Both the position numbers and the translations under genes were made by a program. From assembly GCA_002633005.1 (NCBI GenBank), contig NMRA01000707.1, forward strand, positions 84,478 through 148,477: a stretch of DNA of 64,000 nucleotides, given 5' to 3'. Shown here piece by piece: positions 34,155 to 46,630 of the stretch (positions within the stretch are counted from its first letter, which is position 1; every line of letters starts with the position of its first letter). The DNA comes from Phoronis australis (Eukaryota > Phoronida > Phoronidae). Under the pieces are notes generated by a model. It had not been told where the DNA came from. It saw only the letters and a list, made by a program, of their open reading frames with translations, and did not search any database.

Positions 34155-34883
34155 TATTCAAGTGAGCCACCTAACAGTGTAACACTCATAGTGTTGGAGG
34201 CAGTGTGACCTAGTTGTAGACACGTCCCCACACAATGTTGTTTACACCTACATGTACATGTAACATTCTTCAGTTTGTGTCAAAATTAATTTCTCTAACT
34301 GCCATCTTCCATACTGTTCTGAAACCCCGTTTACCCCAACACCCCACAACTCCCTTGACCCACGACCCTCTTGACCCTCGAGTCACAACCTTGACCCACG
34401 ACCTGTGGCAATAGAGGTATCTTTGTGTCTTTACACATTTCATAATCTTGTTGCGCTGGTGAGTGACTTTCGCATACGATTTACCTGTAGGATTCTGCTG
34501 TGGCTCGAGACCGGTGGTTAAAAACTGAAAGTGGCTTAAGAACATGATCTGAAATGGCGGATATTGAGTGGGCTATCGTTGTCGCGGAAATAGCTCCATG
34601 AGCGGCTACCAATAACCCTACTAAACAAAAGAGTTTGAGGGGGCCTGAGAGGGTTTCAGAACAATCCCCATATTCTTGATATTTCAAAAGCTTACTATGC
34701 AGTGACAACTGGTCAAGGCTTCACCACTGAAATGTTGTAGTTTCTAATATTTGTTTATAGGCCAAAGCTAGGTTTGGTATCCTTTTAAGAATCCATTTGA
34801 GACTATTTTCATTGCTGTAAGAGGTTTATTAAGTTAACTTCGTGGACGGAATCCATGTTTATAGCTGCTTTCAATTATGCTTA
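34155..34883. other. 3' flank of the AKAP7-like gene
   Basis: No further coding exon recognised. A short cttgaccc/acgaccc repeat occurs near 34355-34400. No AATAAA stands close to the stop; the nearest clear one is about 35294, inside the next element. Confidence 0.4.
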
Positions 34884-35534
34884 GGGCTGTTCCAGCAAAA
34901 TCCGTATGGGAGGGGGCACGGCAGTTGAAATTAAAATTGGCAGGTGTTGGTCGTCAGAAAAAAACTCACACTATGGATGGTATGTTCTTCTATGAAGTTT
35001 TGCATTAAAACTGGGTGGTATTTTTTTATCTGCCAATGTTGACAGGATGGGATTTTCAGGCAAACACATCTCAAAAGAAATAAAAACTTACCAAATAATC
35101 ACTTGGCAAATACTCAAACATATCCAAACAACAAAAAAACAAGCGGATTTTGCTAGTGTTCAGTGCAGTATGCCATTACTCTATACATGGGCAACTTGCT
35201 TACAAGCGCTTGTTGTACTGCAGTCATATTAGAATGAAAATTTCTGCAACACTAAACTGGTGTTAACACATATAACAAAACTGATGATTTTTAAATAAAA
35301 AGTATGAGGAGTAAGATAGACAAGTTCCAATATTCATTTGAAATAGCTGTCTAAAAGTATTCATGGAGACAGTTCGAGATTCATAGATCCATGAAACTGA
35401 AAAATCTTATTGAAATTACGGGCATATGGTGAACAGAGACACCTGGTGGTTGCCAAAAGTACTGCTCACAGGTGTCTTTGAAAAGCAAGTTTCTGGTACT
35501 TTGTGATCCGTCCTTCTGTCATTATCATTTCTTG

Positions 35535-35990
35535 TCCATCAATTATCTCAAGAACTGCTTGGCGGATCATGATGTAATTTGGTATAGGGTTACTTGGCAA
35601 GGATGCGCCTGCAGCAGTTGATTTCCGGAGGGATATGGCAACCTTAGTACCCAACGTTGGTCGCTTTAGTTTTCAACAATCCATTACTTTTATGTTGATT
35701 ATTTCAAAAACTGCTTCACTGATCACGTTGATATTCGAAATAGAAGTACATTGTATATCGCAAGAATGTGCCGGCACCAGTCAATTTTTGGACACTGGAT
35801 TCAATTGCTGTGGCAACCCGTTAGTGTTTGATAAGTTAGGTTGATTATCTTAAAAAGTGCTAGGCACAACTGGAAATTTGGCACAAAAATTTATAGCAGG
35901 GATGGATGCGTTGACAGAAATCATTTTTGTTTTGATCCGACCTCCCTCTTGGCTACTTTAGTTTTTGATAATGTTGGACAAGACAACTCG
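35535..35990. repeat. three diverged ~150-bp monomers inside the Harbinger-like element
   Basis: Starts at about 35537, 35692 and 35842 share ttgattat-tc-aaaaactgct, then a gatca word and g-aatttgg. They resemble the monomer of the 30.3-33.7 kb array, but the CTCF-like core is decayed. Confidence 0.5.
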
Positions 35991-36012
35991 TTCTTGTCTG
36001 TCGATCGTCTAA

Positions 36013-36691
36013 CATGACAGCCGGCGTTTTCCCGTTCAGTGACTTTACCAGACGTATGGGGTTCTGAGCGTGTGACAACATCTGGCTTCTTTGTTAACTG
36101 CCAAGCACACTCTTTTGTCTTTTATGAGGACAAGCAGGCCTCTTATCTACCAGGCTTATTACAGACCACGTGTGAACACAGTCAAACTCAGAGTGAATTG
36201 GTGTATTCCGAAAGAATAGGTTGTCGTAACTTAGGTTGCTGTTTTGGCGATTCAAAAACTGAACATGATCACCATTTGACGAAGATTTCAATTTAAAATG
36301 ACTTATTCTTATTAAAGTGACATAGGCAGAAAATTGAAGTTTGGGCCTAAAAAGTGAGGCCCCCTATATTAATATAGGCCCAAAATTCAATTTTCTGCCT
36401 ATGTCATATTAATAAGAATATGTCATTTTAAATAAGCTGTTAAATGCTATTGGTTTATGTTCAAATATAACTTAACTTTTATTTTTAACAGCACAGCCCA
36501 GTCAGGGTAGATACCATCTTATTGGAGATTCGAGCAATTATCGAACTAAAGAGAGCTGGCCCTCCAACCATAAATGCCAGAATGGAGTTAATCACCCGTT
36601 TAAGATAATGGCTACATGGGTAAACTTCCCAACTTGTTGTTGGGCTATAGAATCGAACAAGTTGGGAGCAACGGGAAAACGACATAATGAG
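36013..36691 (+). mobile_element. family R element, copy 3 (interrupted)
   Basis: Starts catgacagccggcg and ends gacataatgag. All family landmarks are present, including the arms gtaaacttcccaacttgttg and cgaacaagttgggagcaac. Nested within the Harbinger-like element and itself split by a palindrome at 36291-36433. Confidence 0.7.
36291..36433. mobile_element. 143-bp palindromic element nested in family R copy 3
   Basis: The left arm begins atttaaaatga, the right arm ends tcattttaaat. Internal words cataggcagaaaattgaa and ttgggccta are matched by their complements. The other R copies lack it, so it is an insertion. Confidence 0.8.
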
Positions 36692-37005
36692 TTCTTTACA
36701 TGTAATCCTCGAGGCAATTTGTTTGCAAGTGTTGGATTTTAAATTTTAACCTATTAACAAATTATGGGTGTGGGTTGGAAAAATAAATGAAAAACATGGG
36801 CGGTGGGTACGAAATAAAAGTGCCTTCCCCCCTCCCATACATTTTTGCTGGAACAGCCCTTATTGAGAAAATAGAAAATAAAACTCTGTTTTTGTGCCAT
36901 ATTGTGTCCCGTACACACTGAGTAATTTTTGTTGTACTTTCGTTATGATGATGTATTCGAGTCCTTACTAGAAATTGAGTAATCACACAATTGCTCACTC
37001 TGAAC

Positions 37006-38115
37006 CACAGGCGCTTGGGTTTATCGCAAATGACGTCACTCAGTAATATATATAAGAAAACATAAAGGTTGGACACTTAAACTTTGCCAAGCCGAGGCTC
37101 CCAACTTCAACCGTCCAAAATCCAAATAAAATCTGCGTGCACCTCCCTCAGTCTGGTGTTGCATAAACCTTCGAAGCCTTATCTTTCCTAGATCCCATTA
37201 ACTGTCTTCGTGAATGGTGAATTGGAGATGGAATTTCCAAAACAATCTCAAAACTCTGAATTCAAGGACATGAAATAGTAAACATGGCGGATTTCAGTTG
37301 TGCTTCAACTTGTACGCCTGTCGTAGGTGAAACTTCGAGTTTGAGCAAGCAACCTATATTTCAAATTCAATAATTCTAATCCAAAACTCAACTAATTGAG
37401 AATGTTAAAGTTAGTATTTTAATGATTATCTGTAACTTTATTCCACTGACGGCTCATTTTAGCCCTTAACTTTGAATTTTATTACATAAACTGGCGTATC
37501 TTGTTTCTTATCTTGACATCACGCACTTTTTTGATTGAAGCACAACACACACTCGGCCAGGAAACGCAGTCCGTGCAAGTATTACAATGCGCGTGGCCGA
37601 CGAGTTAACTCAATGGTTTTGGCCAAAAGTAAAATCTTCATAAGAAATCACAGTACACAAAAAACTTCGCATATCAATACAGTATCAGGATAATTTATAT
37701 TTGACACAAATATGTGAGTAATTACATTTATTTGGCAATAAAGTGCTCTCTGCCATCTCATGATCAAGTAGTCGATGGATTGACGGCGAAAGCGCGCGAA
37801 ATTAGACTTTCGGATTTAGCTCGGGAGCGTCCGTCTTGTGCGAAGACCGTCTGCCATGACATTACGGAATCACTTCCTTGAATTTGTGATTTTGGCATTC
37901 TTTTGGCATTTTTGTCGCCAAATCACCACTTGAAGGGAATTTGAAGAGATTGAATGAAAGAAAGTATTCTAAGACTTGTTCGGTGCTAGTTTCGTGGAGT
38001 TCCATGCACATTTGAGTAGAAAATTCTGAGCAAACAGATTTTGAGTGTCCAACCTTTATGTTTTCTTATACATATTATTGAGTGACGTCATTTGCGATCA
38101 ACCCAAGCGCCTGTG
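37006..38115. mobile_element. 1.1-kb element with 72-bp inverted ends carrying a CRE and TATA-like motif
   Basis: Left end 37006-37077 and right end 38044-38115 are reverse complements with about three mismatches in 72. They begin cacaggcgcttgggtt and include atgacgtcactca (a perfect TGACGTCA CRE) and tatataagaaaacataaagg. The ~965-bp centre has no recognised coding frame. No target duplication was evident. Confidence 0.7.
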
Positions 38116-40970
38116 CTCTGAACATTCATCTCAGTTAACTTTGCATATGGAAACGCGCATGTGTGAGTTGTTGATACCTGGCGCCATCTGATGGCAGACT
38201 ACATCATTGTGCAGTGGTCTCGCTCAAATACTGTCTTTACTGAGTCGCACAAGGGTAAAGCAAATGTACCTAGTGTCTGTATTTATAATTATGAGTAACA
38301 AAGCCATGTAGATTGTGTTGTTCAGAATTGTAGTTATTGTAGCTAGTCAGGTATATAAACTTAGGGAAGTTAAAAAAGCAAAAGAGAAAAATTGTCTCCA
38401 ACCAAGAGATACTTCATGTGCAATTGGACAGTGTTCGCTTATAACCTGGAACGGTCAACGACTGGTGAATCTTACAATCACGATGGACTGAAACTCTCCA
38501 TGGAAAAGATGTTTGCATTGGAGCATGTTTCCCTTGCATTAAATTATACATGCAGGGTCAGGGTCCTTACATGTACTGTTAAGCTCTGAGGGCTGGGAAC
38601 AGGACAGGGGGAGGGGTGGCTGGGGGAGGGGTTCATTGATGACTGTGTTAAAATGTTGTTGTAATTCTTTAATCAAGTAAATCTGTTTAATTTGTTATTG
38701 TTGTAAAGCCGTTAGCTAGCTGTTAACCATGACTACATCCAGATAAATTGTAAACTCTCATTTGCTTAGGCGGCTGCCCAGGGGGTCAATGGCTCCAGTA
38801 TTTGATAATCAATTATGGGAAAGTCATCCATCTTTCATCAGAAGCTGCATCCACAGCTAAATGCAGACAAGGAATAAAGGACTGTGACTCATGGAAGACT
38901 GGTGGGCGACTTGGGGGTGACCTGGGGTTGGAATTCGTTGGTCACCGGGGTGAAAAGGTGTCGATGGAATTCTTTAGTGGCATCCTGTTCGAGAAAAATC
39001 TTCCCACACAAATATTTCCACCATTTTTTCAGTACATCAAATACCCCGGGAGCTGTCCAGATACTCCGACATGTATGTGTCAAGGGGTTGCTGAGGTGAG
39101 AGTACGCGCAGCTCACGCGATCTACAATTATTGCCCGAATGAGTCACAGACTTGACCCACGTGCAGGCAATGAATGCATGCGGGATTTTCAAAATCCCAA
39201 TTTTAGGGTTTTTCAACCCCAATAAACTCTCGAGCGTTTTCTTTAGTGTCTTTGGGTTTCCCGTTTCGTGTTGGTTCGTAATGAAACAGAATGCTAGGTA
39301 TGGGAACGTTGAGACCGATTTTGTGAATGTACAACGCCAAATCGTATTTTTTCGTTTTTAGCCGGCTCAACAGTCATGGTGAAATGCATCTTTAAGTGTA
39401 TTTGCACATGTCTGGAAAGGCTTATATCACGCCACGCCTCCACGAACAATGGTTATTCAAGTTACACGTTTGTTATACTGGGGCAAACGGTGTCAGGGTA
39501 TCATTGCAACGTGACTACGGTGCCCGGCTTTGATGTCAGTACAAGGCATTTGGCCTGTGTTTTTGTTTTGCTTATTTTCAAATGCCGGTCGTCTTTCTAC
39601 TGCCTATCATAATTTCGCCAGGACTGCGTTGAGTTAGTTGTATTATGACAGTTACATTGCACTATAGAAAACCATGGCATTGCATTACGAGCAAATTGCT
39701 TCTAACGCGACAACCTTTTACAGTTTGTTTAAAACTCCACCCTCAAAACAGACCGTGCGGTGCATCCGCAAGTAAACAGTGTTAAGTGACGGGGAGTTTT
39801 GACGCGGTTGGACCCCTTTTGTGAATCAGGATTGTTCAATGATAGGAAAACCAATTTCATCAATTTGCGGAAGAAATTGGGTCATCATGTTTGAGCTCAC
39901 CAATTCGCATTCAATGCTATAAGTCAATTTAGCAAGACTACGACGCTTTATCATACTTTGTACGTGCTGAGCTCCAACCGATTTCTGTGCAACAGTTACG
40001 TTTATTAAACGACGCTTGCCATGTGAAAGTCCGATGGGAACGGATTCAGTAATAATAAACACATGTACGTTATTACAGCATATTAGAATCTCACAACTAA
40101 GTACAGGTCCGCTAAAACATGTTTTTGGTACACCGTGGCTGACTGACCATGACTAACTGAGCGATGCCGGACTTGCAACCCATGTTTGCCATCAAATGTG
40201 AGCAAAAGTAAACTTAATTGACTTTTATGTCGGATGAAATTTCTTTTGGTTTCCAACGAATCGAGAAAGTTGAATTACAATGTAAACATATTGGAATACG
40301 TAATACGATTTCTACCTTTTCGTACGCTCGGGTTCAGATTTTGGAATGGTGAAGAGGATAGCACAGTATTAAGCATTTGTAGACATTGTTAGTCCATGTG
40401 TAAGCCTGTGCTGTATTGGATATTGTTTTTATTTGTACATTTTAAATGTCAATAAACTCTTCTTAATGTACTCGGTTGCAAGTAATAAGTTGAGATGCGA
40501 TTTTTATCATCGCAATAGTTTTGTTTTTTGCCACTAATTTTTATCCCTCGCTTAAGATTCTTAACACCGATTTCACAGCATTTTTACGCGGGGCAGATGG
40601 AATTTGGGCAAATCTATAGTATATGTCCCCAATGACGTAGCAAAGTGCAGATACATCAATGCCTGCACACTGCTTAAGAAGGTTCGGCACAAAGCATGCA
40701 ACACATTTGAATATTATTTTTATTTGAAATATTTGTTTTTTCTCAAAATGAAAATATGTCTATAGCATATGGGTCTTTGTTGAATTTTATGAGAAATCTC
40801 AAAATTTGTGTAACATGAAAGCGAAATGGTAATTTAGGAACTTCATAAGAGGGTTTTGAGGTTTTATGTTGTCCGTTTGTTACGAACAAAAGTTGTTGTT
40901 GATATCGTTGTTTGGTTCTGAGGCTACCTTTATTTTTGCTGTATTTTAGTAAAAGGACATGTCCACGTCA
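38116..40970. other. gene-poor stretch
   Basis: Open frames at 38392-38589 and 38802-39155 on the plus strand have no recognisable motif and no convincing splice context. A CTCF-like motif, ctggcgccatctgatggcag, sits at 38178-38197. Confidence 0.35.
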
Positions 40971-40971
40971 T

Positions 40972-41017
40972 CTAAATAGTTGCTGATTTGTATTATTAAT
41001 ACCAATCAGCAACTATT
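40972..41017. repeat. compact hairpin
   Basis: aaatagttgctgatt and aatcagcaactattt form a 15-bp perfect stem. The interior gtattattaatac is itself nearly palindromic, so the fold can extend almost to the centre. Confidence 0.7.
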
Positions 41018-42058
41018 TTGATTAATTAAGTATAAAATCGAACTCAGCAGGCGCTTTACTTTCAGAAAATAAATGAATTTTACGCAGTTAAATTCTATGG
41101 TTTTTTGACAGTTGTCTGAATGTAGGGACTTGTCGACTTCTGCTCCAGATGTTCTAAGACAGTCGTAGGTCCAGTACTAAACGATGGTTGACAGCACGTC
41201 TCGCGGTTCCGCTGAGCCCCGGTCGGGACATATAGGTTCAGACTTAATTATACGTCACGTGATGTGAAGTAAAATCAACTTCCTTGTCTGGAAACAATTA
41301 AGAAATTGAGACTCTTGTTATCAATTTGTTATTGCTCCATTGATACCACTTTCTACAAGTTGGTTTATAGTCCTTTGTTGGCCTCTTTGCCTGGAGCATG
41401 TTCTCGACTATTTTTCTTCCAGGACTTTACAAACGCTCAAATCACTTCTCATCTGAGTAAGGGACACTTTGAGAGCTATTATGGATCCGGAAGCGGTCTT
41501 AATAAAAAGTTTGGTCTTCATCGTGTTTATTTTTTTTCAATCCGTGAAAGACGGCTTCTGTCTGCATAACAGACAAATGTTTAATTCGAAAAACATTACA
41601 GTAAGCCTGCTGCTGGTATCACTGATCACAACTATTAAAACAACAAAATCCGTTGTTTTTATGATTTTATTACCATTTGCAAATTCTCGCCCTTTGTCAG
41701 GACATTCGTTGATACCAAGGCCGGACGGTGACTTAGCCCACTTTAGCAGTCTTTTATAGAGTTTAACGGGTAAAGTTAAAAATTACGCTGCCGTTTATCA
41801 CGTGGGACTGATTTAGTTCCACTAGTCACCGCTGGGATATCAGATTCGATTACTAGTTGAGGATGATCTAAAAATCGTTTTTTCGCCGACAATGCCCGTT
41901 TTACATGTACGAGACTGGGTTGCCTTCCCGCGTACCGCGGCAACTGTCGAGATCACGCAAGTCTACGCGAGACTTTGTCTTATGCAGTGCACGTAAAGAT
42001 CCGGGGTCTTATTATCTTTCACTCGCGAGTGTCTTGCGTTCCGGAACTGGTCCCAGTT

Positions 42059-42606
42059 TTACAACACGTTATTTTGACATTCATCAATTTTATCCATCCC
42101 CAATACATCCGGGTGGCTGCTCTTCATTTTTATAACAGTCACGTGATGCATTCTATCACTGGCAAATGGATCATCTGCGCTGCACATACAGTCGTCATAC
42201 TTCACGCCACTGCTGTTACTACTCGTTGTGTCCCCGCCTCCACGAACGCAAGAATACATTAACGACAGCTTCTGCTTTTTATCAACAAGAACCGAGGTAC
42301 ATTCTGTTCCTACAGGAGGCGTTCTTGAATTATTAAAGCGATAACTTCTCGGCTGACGTGTTCGGTTTCTCCTTTCTTTGCAACATGACGACGAAATAGT
42401 TCGCCGAAAAGCTTGTCGGAATTTCAGCGACATGATGTTGTATAGAACTGGATTAATCGTCGATGCAACATAGTAAAGAATACCAGACACATAATAGAGA
42501 ACGTCATTAGCCTCTTTGTGATCTTCAAAGATGTTCGTAAAGGTGACGATCAAACGCTGAGCGTGAAAAGGGGCCCAGCAGGCGAAGAAGGCAATGACTA
42601 CTGCAA
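42059..42606 (-). CDS. class A GPCR, last exon (pyrokinin/CAPA/neuromedin-U receptor-like)
   Basis: Minus-strand exon after acceptor gtcttttcag (phase 1), 182 codons to a TGA/TAA-type stop at the 42059 end. It opens with TM6, VAVVIAFFACWAPFHAQRLI, where CWAP is the family form of CWxP. Next come loop residues and TM7, DVLYYVSGILYYVASTINPV followed by LYNIM, the NPxxY motif, then helix 8 (LKFRQAFRRT) and a tail of about 110 residues with several cysteines and serines. CWAPFHAQRL with NPVLYNIM is typical of arthropod and mollusc pyrokinin/CAPA and vertebrate neuromedin-U type receptors. TM1-5 must lie upstream (higher coordinates), but I did not find those exons; they may be outside the window. 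Confidence 0.85.
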
Positions 42607-44506
42607 CTGAAAAGACAGTAAAGACATCCGGGTATTATGATGTTGTTAACCAGATTTCTCAAAGAATCGGGTAAAGATGGCACATTTTCGAAAGCTAATG
42701 CGACCCGAAAATAACAGACGTTGATGCTGCAAGTTTTGGGAGAGTGATACTGATGCAAATCTTGCCATACAAGTATGCATTAACATGGAAGATACGAAGA
42801 CCCGTCTTCCAAGAAAAACAACCTCTGTTGTATACAGCTTATCAATATAACATTGGTCTCAATTATTATTGTTTATTTATTATAGTTACAAAAGAGTGCC
42901 AATAAATACATGATCTTAAATATTTATAGAATATTCACCTCAATGGGCTTACTCAGTCACATAATAACAATTAAACCATAACATAATGCACTCACTCAAC
43001 TTTGTCAACTTCAGACTAGTTCAAGTTATTTTGGAATATCTGAGGTATGGCAGAACCCCATTACCCCGTTAAAAATGAACTTCATCTTCAATTCCGTTTT
43101 TACAAACACGACCAATTCATTCATTCACAGGAATTCCGAAGTACTAACCCTCCTCAATCTCTAATGGTAGAATACCTGCTCTCAATTGAGCTATGGCGGA
43201 CCTCTGAGACATCGGCAGACGTAAATACTCATCTACAGAATAGTCGTTCTTAACAGATCTACATCTATATACGCTGACTGAATTCGATTGCCTGAGACTA
43301 GGCTCTTCAAGTATGTTGGCTCGTCTCATCGTTACTTATTCGTCGAATTAAGACAGATTTTTGTAAACTCATAAACCAATTAATGGCTTGAGTAACCAAT
43401 AGCGATGAGACCAATTCGTCAAATGGTCAAAATGAAAAGCTAGACGGAACTCGGCTTGTTTGTATTTTAATTAGTTAACGAAAAGATCAGCTCACTGAAT
43501 GTCACGATTTATCATTGTTTTGCTTGGATTTATTAAATTCTGGTCACCAAATGCGTCATAACTCCCCAAGAGGGAGACTAATTTACGGCACCTGTCTGCA
43601 GAATAGAATACTTCTACAATAGGTGTATACTAAGTTGCATACCGTAAGCTCAGGAGACTAGCGATGCACTTGGGTCTCGATATCTCCGCTTCCGGAACGG
43701 AAGCATTCTCCCATAGTTCTACATGCAGTTCTCACCACGCTATCACTTTATTGGTCACATTTATGTTTAGGTACGTTAATAAGATCCCGAACGCATTCGA
43801 ATTTCACTGGCATGATGATTTTTCGTGCGCGATCTGGGTCTTTCGCAAGATTCCTGTGCGTTCGGAACCGATCCTGCAGAGTACTGCGTACTTTACATCA
43901 CCATGACGACTTTGATTTCATTGAACGCGTGATTAACAATTGTGACCCAAAGTATTTAGCTAGGGTCAGATATATGTACCTATACCACGATAAATATCAT
44001 TTTTTTCAAGTTTGATGGAAAGCTGACTCGCTGCACAGAATGCAATATTCTACTAACGATTATCTGGAAAAAATGTATCAGAAAACTTGATGAAGCTTTT
44101 ACCGGCGTCAAAACTGCATGAGCTGGTAAATTAAGCCATACGTCCTGCTTGGTGCTGCGCAAGTCTTTTTGATCCACCTTTGAATCAAACTTCAACTTTC
44201 ACAACAAATTACCAACTGCTGAGTTGGGTGAGGATTTACAAGTCTGTTAGTGAAAGTCAAAGCTACGAACGACATGAGTGATTTTTGAGTACCTAATGAA
44301 AAAAGAATGTTTTAATCATTTGATCCAATTTCTCATTCGGCAGTTTCTTAAGCTTCCAGTAAGATCTACATGTACTTGCAAGAGGCTAGTTGGCATTTTG
44401 TCTCCTACATGCAGCGCCCTCTGGTTAGATATGGGGTCTCTCACTGGTCAACTCCAACACGACTTAAAAGCCTTAAATGTTCTACCGAGGGACTGTAGTT
44501 TGTTTT
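42607..44506. other. presumed intron or 5' region of the GPCR gene
   Basis: No transmembrane exon recognised. A CTCF-like word, gcagcgccctctggttaga, occurs at 44411-44429. Confidence 0.35.
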
Positions 44507-45071
44507 CATGACGGCGACATCCCGTTGCTCCCAACTTGTTCGATTCTATAACCCAACAACAAGTTGGGAAGTTTATCCCCGTAGCCACTATTTTACACGA
44601 CTGATTAACTCCATTCCGGCATTTTTGGTTGGAGGGCCTGCGGTCTTTGTTCGATAATTGCTCTAATCTCCGATCAGATCATATCTGGCCTGACTTGGCT
44701 GGGCTGATTAAGTTAAGTTATAACATATTTGAGCTGAAACCAACAACATTTCTGAATTCCTCCTCATATGCCGATCATGTTCCGTTTTTGAATCACCAAA
44801 ATCGCCCAACTACGACGGACGTTAAGACAATCTATTCTGTCCAAACGGATTACCAACACCGCTCTGGGTTTGACTGTGTTCATACGCGTTGGGTAATAGC
44901 GTGCAACCCCCATACGTTTCCTTTGAAGCCTGGAAGATAATTGGCCTGCTTGTCATCATACGAGACAAAAGACTGAGCTGGCCAGTTAACAAAAGAGCCA
45001 AATGTTATCGCACGTTCAGCACCCCTCACGTCTTGAAAAGTTTCTGAACGACAGAAAGCTGTAATGTCATG
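44507..45071 (-). mobile_element. family R element, copy 4
   Basis: Reverse-oriented copy. On the plus strand it starts catgacggcgacat and ends atgtcatg, giving short inverted ends. It contains ttggagggcc, gcccaactacgacgg and the hairpin caacttgttcgattctataa. About 565 bp without insertions, so the best template for the family length. Confidence 0.7.
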
Positions 45072-45633
45072 TGGGGATCTACAGTTTTGGGGTTCATCAG
45101 CCCGATATGACAAGTTGAGGCCGTGAGTGAAGTACATTCTGTTCCCTTAAAACTAAAGTGGATAAAAACGGGACATACCCTACTGAACGAAAATAGCAAC
45201 TTTGCAGACAGAGGAAGAACACATAGCAATCGCTCCCGCTGTTATTTACGTACGAACACTGACTGAATCGGAGACAGCCTTGTGGTACCGTAATGAGAAA
45301 CATCCGCTATTTCCACCGTTTCGTTTACGAGTTAATGGCTTGAAAGTGGGCACCCAATTGCTCTGGCGTCACGTACATGTTAAGATTCCATTAAGACTTG
45401 AAATAACTCTTTTGTTATAACCTCAGCTTTTACGAGAATACATCTTAAGGTCTGCAAGAATAAGTGACTTCCGGTCAACTGGCGTACAGTACAGAAGTAA
45501 ACCGCGTAATGAGTTTCATTTTAGAAGAAAATTCAAAGGCTTGAGGAAGGAAAGCGAATCGCCTGACCTTGGCATGGAACCAATCACATTAAACCACGAA
45601 TCATTGATTCAAAAGACGAGCCACGGAAATATC

Positions 45634-45637
<4 letters not shown>

Positions 45638-45697
<60 letters not shown>
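45638..45697. repeat. TA microsatellite
   Basis: About 29-30 uninterrupted ta units. Tyr/Ile open frames on both strands are artefacts. Confidence 0.98.
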
Positions 45698-45703
<6 letters not shown>

Positions 45704-46569
45704 TACATATCACTGGGATTAAACGAACCACCGAGCACGCCCGAAAGTCGCCGATCCAGTAAACGATAAACACGTCACAAACACGAGCAACGGTTTTGGG
45801 GGAAATGAAACACGGTAGCCTTGTCTTATCAAACGTAAAAAACGTACACACACGCCGCCACCGTGACTTGTACTGATATTGAGAAGTACTAGCAGCATTT
45901 GATGGTAAGGCGAATTGAATGAACACTGCCAGAAGTTAATATACAGTGTAGGTCTTTTTGGCTATGGGTCAATATGATATAGAACTGCAGACCTACATGT
46001 ATATCGTAGGTGCTTCTCAAAAGTTCTCTTCTCGAAGTCTTCATGCTAATCTGCTCAGTTGCTATTGTAGCGCGTCGCGGTTTAGTGCGATCTATTTCTG
46101 CGCGAGTATCGGCGAGGAATTTCAATGACCCATTTTTATTACATTGATTGGTTGGAACTTCGAACGGACGGAAAAGTTGCAACGATCGAGCTTAATTACT
46201 TTAGCTTACCAGTCTCCTAAATGTCAATATCGCCGCAAGCAGAGGCTCAAAATCGTTCAGTCGGCCTCAACGCTCTCTTTCCTTCACGTTGGTGAAGGCA
46301 AGTTACTGCTTTCTATACATATACAGTAAGATACGTTATTCTCAGCTGGGACGGCAGCTTTCCTACTGGTTATTGGATCAATCTTGTCTTCCGACAGGCC
46401 TCTGCTTACAAACTCATAGTGACTTTCTGTTAATATCGGATTCTGTTACAGGTGTTACCGTGAATAGAGAAGGAGCAAGTTTCGTCAAATTTTATTGTCA
46501 ACGACGCGAAATCCCTTGGGCTGGGAATGCAAGACCACACCAAATTTCAGACATGAATTATGGACTAAA

Positions 46570-46630
46570 ATGACGCCAGAGAGTGTGGCCGCTTACTCGA
46601 GGTCGGGGGTTCGAGTCCTTCTGGGTCACA
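46570..46630 (+). repeat. tRNA-like Pol III fragment
   Basis: gggggttcgagtccttctgg is a consensus T-arm and B box followed by gtcac, which partly pairs with tgacgccag at the 5' side. The anticodon arm is missing, so this is a tRNA relic or SINE head, not a functional tRNA. Confidence 0.3.

Larger units (their letters stand above)
34884..36859. mobile_element. Harbinger-like non-autonomous DNA element with TTA target duplications
   Basis: The left end gggctgttccagcaaaatcc continues to gtatgggaggggg. The right end, 36825-36859, is its reverse complement with few changes, giving ends of about 37 bp. TTA flanks both sides (34881-34883 and 36860-36862). Three-base TTA/TAA duplications with GGG-starting ends are the known mark of PIF/Harbinger elements. 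No transposase frame inside. It contains three ~150-bp monomers (35535-35990) and family R copy 3. Confidence 0.75.

Noticed and set aside
38802-39155. 117-codon plus-strand frame considered as an AKAP7 C-terminal exon
   Set aside because: Contains no amphipathic helix like the PKA-binding one, and splice phase was not supported.
45541-45926. Frames with Tyr-Ile repeats
   Set aside because: TA microsatellite translated.
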